DNA from: Kordiimonadaceae bacterium
GTDB lineage: Bacteria > Pseudomonadota > Alphaproteobacteria > Sphingomonadales > Kordiimonadaceae
Length of the DNA: 12,154 nt
Assembly (NCBI GenBank): GCA_014238195.1
Contig: JABABO010000363.1
Location: 1 to 12,154, forward strand
Direction: 5' to 3'
Shown here: one piece after another, positions 7,176-12,154 of the stretch
How positions within the stretch are numbered: the first letter of the stretch is position 1
Layout: every line of letters starts with the position of its first letter
Made by a program: the position numbers and the translations under genes
Notes under the pieces: generated by a model
Seen by the model: only the letters and a program-made list of their open reading frames with translations
The model's database searches: none
What the model was told of the DNA's origin: nothing

Positions 7176-7747
7176 GCTGCCTCACATATATCTATAAAAT
7201 TTTTCAAAAGATCATGACCATGTTCACTGGCGATGCTCTCTGGATGGAATTGAACCCCATAAAGCGGATATTCTTTATGTTGTAAACCCATTATAAGGCC
7301 ATCTTCCGTTTCGGCGGTTATTTGCAAACAATCAGGTAGCCCGTCTTTTTCAATGATCAAACTGTGATAGCGGGTAGCACAGTAGGGCGATTTTAACCCT
7401 TTAAATACGCCTTCATGACTGTGGATAACCTGACTGACTTTGCCATGCATAACATAAGGTGCGCGATTAACAGTGCCACCAAACGCTTGCCCAATTGATT
7501 GGAAGCCCAAGCACACCCCCAAAACGGGGATTTTATCTTTAACAGCGGCAATCAAGTCCAGGCAAATACCTGCTTTATCTGGATTACAGGGGCCTGGACT
7601 GATGATAATCCCTTCTGGTTTTAGAGCAATCACTTCAGCCACAGAAATTTTATCATTTCTATAAACGTGAACATCGGTGCCTAATTCTAAAAAATAATGA
7701 TATAAATTATAAACAAAACTATCGTAATTATCGATCAGAATATACAT
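7172..7747 (-). CDS. trpG: Anthranilate synthase glutamine amidotransferase subunit TrpG
   Basis: TrpG hydrolyses glutamine and supplies ammonia to TrpE for anthranilate synthesis. Such subunits can also serve as PabA for folate synthesis. The 191 aa product is a lone class I glutamine amidotransferase. It shows LIDNYDSFVYNL at the N-terminus, the oxyanion region SPGPCNPDKAG (50-60), nucleophile Cys79 in GVCLGFQSIGQAFGG, and the triad partners His168 and Glu170 in GVQFHPESI. The residue after LG in the nucleophile motif is Phe82, where TrpG/PabA proteins usually have His; this position varies among class I amidotransferases. It is the first gene of the trpG-trpD-trpC-moaC-moeA cluster and overlaps trpD by four bases. 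No trpE precedes it, because an opposite-strand gene intervenes, so it needs its own promoter in 7748-7930. Confidence 0.96.
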   Translation of the reverse strand: MYILIDNYDSFVYNLYHYFLELGTDVHVYRNDKISVAEVIALKPEGIIISPGPCNPDKAGICLDLIAAVKDKIPVLGVCLGFQSIGQAFGGTVNRAPYVMHGKVSQVIHSHEGVFKGLKSPYCATRYHSLIIEKDGLPDCLQITAETEDGLIMGLQHKEYPLYGVQFHPESIASEHGHDLLKNFIDICEAA

Positions 7748-7930
7748 ATGAATACCCAGACTTTTCTATTCAAAAAATAAGTCACATAAGATAAAAGGCA
7801 CAATGCTTGATTTGGCAAATTTGTCAATATTTAGATCATAATATAAAGGTCAATGAGTATTTTGCTGCTGTGATGGCTGGCTATATAAGACAGGAATTAT
7901 GTTCTGTGAAAGCAAAATGAGAATGCACTC
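7748..7930. promoter_or_regulatory. Divergent trpG / polysaccharide deacetylase promoter region
   Basis: This is the only upstream space for the trpG-moeA cluster and for the deacetylase gene. Toward trpG there are two -35-like elements: TTGACC (7853 to 7848), with AATATT after 16 bases (7831 to 7826), and a perfect TTGACA (7827 to 7822), whose possible -10 CATTGT is poor. Toward the deacetylase gene there is a TATATA at 7882-7887 without a clear -35. No tryptophan-rich leader peptide and no terminator-type attenuator is visible upstream of trpG. The promoters are inferred from motif match only. Confidence 0.4.
7812..7827. promoter_or_regulatory. Imperfect palindrome TTGGCAAATTTGTCAA, possible operator
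   Basis: Fourteen of the sixteen bases are symmetric around AAATTT. The site contains the TTGACA facing trpG and would cover the start region of a transcript from the upstream TTGACC element. A repressor bound here could control trpG-moeA. No known regulator site is recognised, and AT-rich DNA gives such palindromes by chance fairly often. Confidence 0.3.
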
Positions 7931-7934
7931 ATGA
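7899..7934 (+). CDS. Possible 11-codon upstream ORF coupled to the deacetylase gene
   Basis: An ATG at 7899-7901 preceded by CAGGA five bases upstream opens a short frame, MFCESKMRMHS. Its TGA (7932-7934) overlaps the deacetylase ATG as ATGA. The deacetylase itself has no good Shine-Dalgarno, so ribosomes terminating here could reinitiate. It is too short to judge by coding statistics and may be chance. Confidence 0.25.
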   Translation: MFCESKMRMHS

Positions 7935-8938
7935 TAAAAAAGCGAGCACAATCAGTCTTAACGAAAATACTGATCGTTGTTTACGGCGTGGTGACAGTCC
8001 TAGCGGTTGTCGGTGTCGTGACCGTTTTGCTGGATGAAACACCGTTGGTGTTGAAAAAAAATAACCAGTCAGACGTATCATCACGGCCACAATCAATTGA
8101 TGATATTATAAAGGATACCCTGATTATTGAGGATGGCGCTGACCACTCTATCGCCATTGATTTGCCAGATATTGATCGTTTTATCCCATCTGAGGCGACA
8201 ATACCCGCATGGCAAAAATATGCGGTCCATACCCCAAACAATGGGGTAAATATGATCGCAGTTGTGATTGACGATTTAGGCTTAACAGAACATCTGACAG
8301 CCGCTTTTAACGATATTAAAGGCCCGCTAACACTGGCATTTTTACCCTATGGCCGCAACTTACCGCAGCAAACATCACAAGCGACGGAAGCAGGGCATGA
8401 ACTTTTGGTGCATTTGCCTATGCAACCACAAAATAAGTATGCTGATCCAGGCTATAATGCTTTGCTCGATGAGTTACCATTGGATGAATATAATCGGCGT
8501 TTAACTTGGAATCTTAGTCGGTTTGATGGGTTTGTTGGTGTCAACAATCATATGGGCAGTCTGCTCACTGAAAATCCCGCTCGAATGGTTGCGCTGATGT
8601 CAGTTTTACAAGAACGGGGATTTTTGTTTTTAGATAGTTTAACATCCGCTGAAAGTGCTGGCTATAAAGCGGCGAAATCAATGCATATCCCCTATGCCGC
8701 GCGGGATATATTTTTGGATAATGAACGCACGTTGGCGGCAATAAATGCTCAGCTCATGCAGGCTGAAAAACTAGCCGAACAGCGCGGATTTGCGATTGCA
8801 ATAGGTCACCCCCATCAAGTCACAATTGATGCATTGAAAGCTTGGGAAAAAACACTACCAAGCAAAAATATTCAACTTGCCCCGATTAGCGCAATTATCC
8901 TTAAGCGCCAAAAGGAGCAAGCTTTAGACCTAAAGTAA
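7931..8938 (+). CDS. Divergent polysaccharide deacetylase family protein (YibQ/DUF610 type), membrane-anchored
   Basis: The 335 aa product has a short basic N-terminus and one hydrophobic segment (about 12-34), which should anchor it in the inner membrane with the rest in the periplasm. A spacer rich in polar and acidic residues follows (about 35-105), then a NodB-like fold typical of the divergent polysaccharide deacetylase family. Visible motifs are AVVIDDLGLT (110-119) with the Asp pair, LLVHLPMQP (158-166), GVNNHMGSLL (203-212), FLDSLTSAES (233-242), ARDIFLDN (257-264) and IGHPHQVTID (291-300). Substrate and role are not established for the family. In other alphaproteobacteria such genes often lie elsewhere, near a carboxy-terminal protease gene (from memory). 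Here the gene sits on the opposite strand between trpE and trpG. It ends five bases before the trpE stop. Its ATG overlaps the stop of an 11-codon upstream ORF. A bona fide deacetylase activity is uncertain. Confidence 0.85.
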   Translation: MIKKRAQSVLTKILIVVYGVVTVLAVVGVVTVLLDETPLVLKKNNQSDVSSRPQSIDDIIKDTLIIEDGADHSIAIDLPDIDRFIPSEATIPAWQKYAVHTPNNGVNMIAVVIDDLGLTEHLTAAFNDIKGPLTLAFLPYGRNLPQQTSQATEAGHELLVHLPMQPQNKYADPGYNALLDELPLDEYNRRLTWNLSRFDGFVGVNNHMGSLLTENPARMVALMSVLQERGFLFLDSLTSAESAGYKAAKSMHIPYAARDIFLDNERTLAAINAQLMQAEKLAEQRGFAIAIGHPHQVTIDALKAWEKTLPSKNIQLAPISAIILKRQKEQALDLK

Positions 8939-8943
8939 GGAAT

Positions 8944-10464
8944 TTAGCCACGATTAGACCGGGCAAAGCGGATTGCTTCTTTTGCGGCGCTTATAAGCGC
9001 ACGGGCTTTATTAACACATTCCTGAAATTCTGATTCAGGATCACTATCGGCTACAATTCCTGCGCCAGCCTGCACATGCATCATACCATCTTTCACAAGT
9101 GCTGTGCGCAGAACAATGGCTGTATCCATACTGCCGTTTGCACTAAAATACCCCACTGACCCAGCATAAGGGCCACGGGCATCGACTTCTAATTCATCAA
9201 TTATTTCCATTGCCCGTACTTTTGGGGCACCTGAAACTGTCCCCGCAGGAAATCCTGCCGATAAAGCATCAATCGCATCCCTTTCAAGGGCAATTTCCCC
9301 TTGAACATTAGAGACAATATGCATCACATGGGAATAAAGCTCTACAATATTGCGGTCAGTTACTTTTACTGTCCCTGCTTTTGAAACACGGCCAACATCA
9401 TTGCGCCCAAGGTCAAGCAGCATCAAGTGCTCAGCTAATTCCTTGGGATCAGACAGTAGGTCTGCTTTTAAAGCTTCGTCTTCTTCAGGGTTTTTACCAC
9501 GTTTACGTGTGCCCGCAATAGGCCTGATGGTGACTTCGCTGTCCCGCAAGCGCACCAAAATTTCAGGGCTTGATCCAACAATCGAAAACCCATCCATTTT
9601 CAGGTGATACATGAAAGGGGAAGGATTTAAGCGCCGAAGTGCACGGTAAAGCGAAAAAGCGGGTAATTTAAACGGCATAGAAAAACGTTGGCTTAATACG
9701 ACCTGAAAAATATCACCCGCTAAGATATAGTCTTTTGCACGAGCCACCATGTTAAAAAAGCGCTTTCGGCCTGTATTAGAAACAGCCTCTTCTGCAAAAC
9801 TCATACTTTCACCTGCGACAATCGGGTGAGGGGCTTCTAAACGGTCTAGCATTAGATCAATGCGCTTCTCGGCTGCCTGTATCGCAGCGGATGCCTGTGT
9901 ATCCTTATCTGGTCTAATGGGTGTGACAATAGTGATTAAATTGGTTACGCTATCAAAAATAGCCATAATGTTTGGGCGAATAAATAAAGCTGTGGGTACG
10001 CCGAGCACATCCTTATTTCCTGCGCCAATAGATTCCATCTGGCGCACCATATCGTAACCCATATAGCCCACAAGACCCGCAGCCATTGGGGGCAAGGGGT
10101 GTGGTAAGTCAATCAAACTTTCATTGATCAAATCTCGTAGTAAATCCAAAGGGTTGCCATCAATTTGGCTATAGTTTGGATGGTTTTCATTTCTAAAATT
10201 TCGGCAGATTGAGGCTGTATTGCCGTCAACACGCCATAGAATGTCAGGCTTTAGGCCTATAATAGAATAACGACCCCTTGTGTCGCCGCCCTCGACCGAT
10301 TCTAGTAAGCAACAATATTTTTCATTCGCACTGAGTTTCAGATATACCGATACAGGTGTGTCCAAATCGGCAACAAGTGTGCGCGCCCATACAGCAGGAT
10401 GACCAGCGTCATAAAGCCTTCGGACATCCTTTTCACTGCTTTGGTATCCTGTTTGAGTGTTCAT
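8944..10464 (-). CDS. trpE: Anthranilate synthase component I TrpE
   Basis: TrpE forms anthranilate from chorismate using ammonia from TrpG, the committed and feedback-inhibited step of tryptophan synthesis. The 506 aa product has the full chorismate-binding fold. The LLESVEGG motif (53-60) is the tryptophan feedback site. Further motifs are SPFMYHLKMDGFSIVGSSPE (282-301), IRPIAGTRKRG (313-323), HLMLLDLGRNDVGRV (346-360), FPAGTVSGAPKVRAMEIIDE (405-424) and GAGIVADSDPESEF (467-480). The ATG at 10462-10464 (MNTQTGYQ) is chosen because it leaves a normal family N-terminus. A GTG 17 codons upstream is in frame but would make the tandem repeat part of the protein. The weak Shine-Dalgarno AAAGAG lies inside the repeat. 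trpG is not adjacent: the opposite-strand deacetylase gene separates them, so TrpE and TrpG are made from different transcripts. Confidence 0.96.
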   Translation of the reverse strand: MNTQTGYQSSEKDVRRLYDAGHPAVWARTLVADLDTPVSVYLKLSANEKYCCLLESVEGGDTRGRYSIIGLKPDILWRVDGNTASICRNFRNENHPNYSQIDGNPLDLLRDLINESLIDLPHPLPPMAAGLVGYMGYDMVRQMESIGAGNKDVLGVPTALFIRPNIMAIFDSVTNLITIVTPIRPDKDTQASAAIQAAEKRIDLMLDRLEAPHPIVAGESMSFAEEAVSNTGRKRFFNMVARAKDYILAGDIFQVVLSQRFSMPFKLPAFSLYRALRRLNPSPFMYHLKMDGFSIVGSSPEILVRLRDSEVTIRPIAGTRKRGKNPEEDEALKADLLSDPKELAEHLMLLDLGRNDVGRVSKAGTVKVTDRNIVELYSHVMHIVSNVQGEIALERDAIDALSAGFPAGTVSGAPKVRAMEIIDELEVDARGPYAGSVGYFSANGSMDTAIVLRTALVKDGMMHVQAGAGIVADSDPESEFQECVNKARALISAAKEAIRFARSNRG

Positions 10465-10547
10465 ATCTGTATACTCTTTGTATACTCGGGGTATACTCTT
10501 TGTATGCTTTGGCACAAAAAGGGAAGTGTTTTTATACTGAGTAAGGC
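10465..10547 (-). promoter_or_regulatory. Intergenic region between ppiD and trpE
   Basis: These 83 bases separate two genes on the same strand. On the coding strand a TATAAA lies shortly after the ppiD stop without a convincing -35 at the right distance, followed by a pyrimidine-rich stretch and then the 11-bp tandem units. There is no tryptophan-codon leader peptide and no hairpin followed by a T-run, so classical attenuation is not supported. trpE may be read from ppiD or from a local promoter. Confidence 0.35.
10469..10512. repeat. Four 11-bp tandem units directly upstream of trpE
   Basis: On the plus strand the units are GTATACTCTTT (10469-10479), GTATACTCGGG (10480-10490), GTATACTCTTT (10491-10501) and the degenerate GTATGCTTTGG (10502-10512). 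Each of the first three begins with the self-complementary hexamer GTATAC at an exact 11-base period. The array ends five bases before the trpE ATG and contains the presumed ribosome binding site. In the mRNA, neighbouring GUAUAC copies could pair into six-base stems with five-base loops. A DNA-binding array on one helix face is an alternative reading. Confidence 0.85.
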
Positions 10548-12154
10548 TTATTCGTTATCCCGACTGAAATTCGCTTCCACAATGCCATAGTTAATCGAGG
10601 GTTCAAATCGCTGTAAAAGGTAGGCTTGATACTGTGCAAACAGATCATCACTAAACTGCGCTTTGATCGTGGCATCCAATTCAGAAACTTTGCCAGCCGC
10701 ACGGATCGGGTTACCAGGGGTGATATCGTCAACACGTACTATAACATAACCATTATTGTCTGAGGCTCGCTCAATGTCAATTTCACCTTTTTGCAGGGAA
10801 AAAATCAAATTGCGAATAGCCCCATCAAGGGTGCTTTCCTCTGACGGTGTACGTGTGACATTTCGGGCAGAAAAAGCTGTACCGCCCATGCTTTCGGAAA
10901 TACTTTCGTACTCCTCGCCAGCTCGCAGGCGATTGGCTGCTTGTTCTGCTAGCTCTCCCGCCTTTGCGAGGCGTTTTTTTGTCTGCCAACCACTGATAAT
11001 ATCAGCGCGGACATCTTCAAATGGAATTTGTGCAGGGTCAATCACATCTGTTACTTCTAACAAATAAGTCCCATCGCTCGTGTCTGCTGGGTTTAAATCT
11101 GTCAGCTCTGCCTCAATACCGACTTCACCAGCAAAAGCTGCTTGATGAATCCGGGCTGTGTTTGTGCCGTTTATAGTCTGCACAAATTCTTCATTACGGC
11201 CTTGATTATCTAGGGCCGTTGCTTCGACCAAGTTTAAAGACAATTTTTCTGCGACTGTTCTAATATTCCCTTCAGCCGCCAATACGTCTTCGATTTCAGG
11301 CATAAAATCATACAATAAATCTGTAGCGTAATCACGTTTTACGGCTTGAGTGAGCAAATCACGCACTTGCTCTAAGGTTTGCTCTGCCCCCTCAGTGATG
11401 CCAACAACACGGAAAATATTCCATCCTGCAACGGATCGATGGATCTCGCTGATCGCCCCATCACTGAGCCCAAAGACATCATCGGCAGCTCCTGCACCAA
11501 AATCTTGAACGATGTCTTGATACGATAAATCGCCAAGTTCCAATTCACTAGCCGTAAACTCAGACGCTGCAACAGCGGCTTCAACAAATTCATCACCAGA
11601 CAATATAGTATCACGCAGCACTAGCGCTGCTTCTTCGCTTGGCAGGGTCACTTGCTGAATAGCACGGAGTTCCTCTTGTACATATTCATCACGGCGCTCA
11701 TCATAAGCTGCAAGGATGTCTTCCTCGCTGAGTACGACCTGATCTAGAAAATTATCAGGCGTTAATAAAATATAGTGGTAGCTGCGACGTTCTGGTGTCA
11801 TGAAAGAGGATTTAGTGGCGTCATATTCTGCTTGTAGGTCTTCCTCAGTGGCTGTGGGTATATCAGTAATATCATCAGCCGTAATATTGATCATCGATGC
11901 CTTGCGGCGCTCGGCTTGCCATATATAAAGCTGTTCAGCTAAATCATAGGGTACTGGGGCGTTTGCTGTTATCGCAGCGGTGAGTTGCTGGCGAATAAGC
12001 GAGGCACGTAAATCATCAATTAACTCATCCTCAGTTATGGCGTTTTGTGCCAGCATTTGACGCATTAATTCTGGGCTAAATGTGCCATCTGGTAGGTTAA
12101 ATGCACCAAGTTGTCGAAGTTCTTTCGCAACAACGGACGGAACAACACGCAAGC
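10548..12154 (-). CDS. ppiD: PpiD/SurA-like periplasmic peptidyl-prolyl isomerase, N-terminus outside the window
   Basis: PpiD-type proteins are inner-membrane-anchored folding factors that handle outer-membrane and secreted proteins in the periplasm. About 535 codons are visible and the frame is open to the edge, so the N-terminal membrane anchor is not seen. The first visible residues (VVAKELRQLGAFNLPDGTF) match the SurA-N-like chaperone region of the family. A parvulin-like domain follows at about visible residues 161-252, from ELRAIQQVTLP through LGDLSYQDI to VAGWNIFRVV. Parvulin active-site residues look poorly conserved, which is common in PpiD. A long acidic C-terminal region (about 255-535) has further helical and beta segments such as GYVIVRVDDI. 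It stops 83 bases before trpE on the same strand, as is usual in alphaproteobacteria. Assignment to PpiD rather than another SurA-N protein rests on size and context. Confidence 0.85.
   Translation of the reverse strand, partial: LRVVPSVVAKELRQLGAFNLPDGTFSPELMRQMLAQNAITEDELIDDLRASLIRQQLTAAITANAPVPYDLAEQLYIWQAERRKASMINITADDITDIPTATEEDLQAEYDATKSSFMTPERRSYHYILLTPDNFLDQVVLSEEDILAAYDERRDEYVQEELRAIQQVTLPSEEAALVLRDTILSGDEFVEAAVAASEFTASELELGDLSYQDIVQDFGAGAADDVFGLSDGAISEIHRSVAGWNIFRVVGITEGAEQTLEQVRDLLTQAVKRDYATDLLYDFMPEIEDVLAAEGNIRTVAEKLSLNLVEATALDNQGRNEEFVQTINGTNTARIHQAAFAGEVGIEAELTDLNPADTSDGTYLLEVTDVIDPAQIPFEDVRADIISGWQTKKRLAKAGELAEQAANRLRAGEEYESISESMGGTAFSARNVTRTPSEESTLDGAIRNLIFSLQKGEIDIERASDNNGYVIVRVDDITPGNPIRAAGKVSELDATIKAQFSDDLFAQYQAYLLQRFEPSINYGIVEANFSRDNE

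Noticed and set aside
8926..8950. Small inverted repeat CTAAA...TTTAG between the deacetylase gene and trpE as a terminator
   Set aside because: The five-base AT-rich stem without a T-run is too weak to support a terminator call.
10469..10512. The GAG-containing 11-base repeats upstream of trpE as a TRAP (MtrB) binding site
   Set aside because: TRAP sites are (G/U)AG triplets separated by two or three bases and occur about eleven times; here GAG recurs every 11 bases only three times, and TRAP belongs to Bacillus-type organisms.
10465..10515. GTG start for trpE 17 codons upstream
   Set aside because: It would translate the tandem repeat and lengthen the N-terminus beyond the family norm, while the ATG at 10464 gives a typical start.

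Overview
The window looks like a conserved core chromosomal segment of an alphaproteobacterium with moderate to low GC; no mobile element, CRISPR array, rRNA or tRNA was seen. The taxonomic inference rests on three points. The neighbourhood ppiD / trpE / trpG-trpD-trpC-moaC-moeA / lexA / comEC / gltX is familiar from alphaproteobacteria. The ComEC has the alphaproteobacterial form, ending in a short domain with a CDxxGC motif instead of a metallo-beta-lactamase domain. The lexA promoter carries an alphaproteobacterial-type SOS box (GTTT-N7-GTTC, close to GTTC-N7-GTTC).

Layout from left to right. Positions 1-341 (minus) hold the N-terminal part of gltX, with an in-frame TAG after codon 103 and GluRS-like sequence resuming behind it. 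A divergent intergenic region (342-563) separates it from comEC (564-2759, plus). comEC converges with lexA (2772-3572, minus), which has its own promoter and SOS box. A tight minus-strand cluster follows in the order of transcription: trpG (7747-7172), trpD, trpC, moaC and moeA (ending 3688). Every junction overlaps (4, 11, 4 and 1 bases), so this is almost certainly one transcript linking late tryptophan synthesis steps with molybdenum cofactor synthesis. A plus-strand gene for a YibQ/DUF610-type divergent polysaccharide deacetylase (7931-8938) lies between trpG and trpE. trpE (8944-10464, minus) follows a large ppiD-like periplasmic folding factor (10548-12154, minus, N-terminus outside the window).

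TrpE and TrpG form anthranilate synthase, TrpD attaches the phosphoribosyl group, and TrpC closes the indole ring. TrpF, TrpB and TrpA are not in the window. MoaC and MoeA act early and late in molybdopterin synthesis. LexA is the SOS repressor, ComEC the DNA uptake channel, and PpiD an inner-membrane chaperone facing the periplasm.

I see no new multi-gene system. The points most worth a second look are the amber codon inside gltX; four 11-bp tandem units ending five bases before the trpE start, which can be drawn as competing hairpins around the ribosome binding site; the separation of trpE from trpGDC by an opposite-strand gene; and the long alanine-rich linker in LexA.
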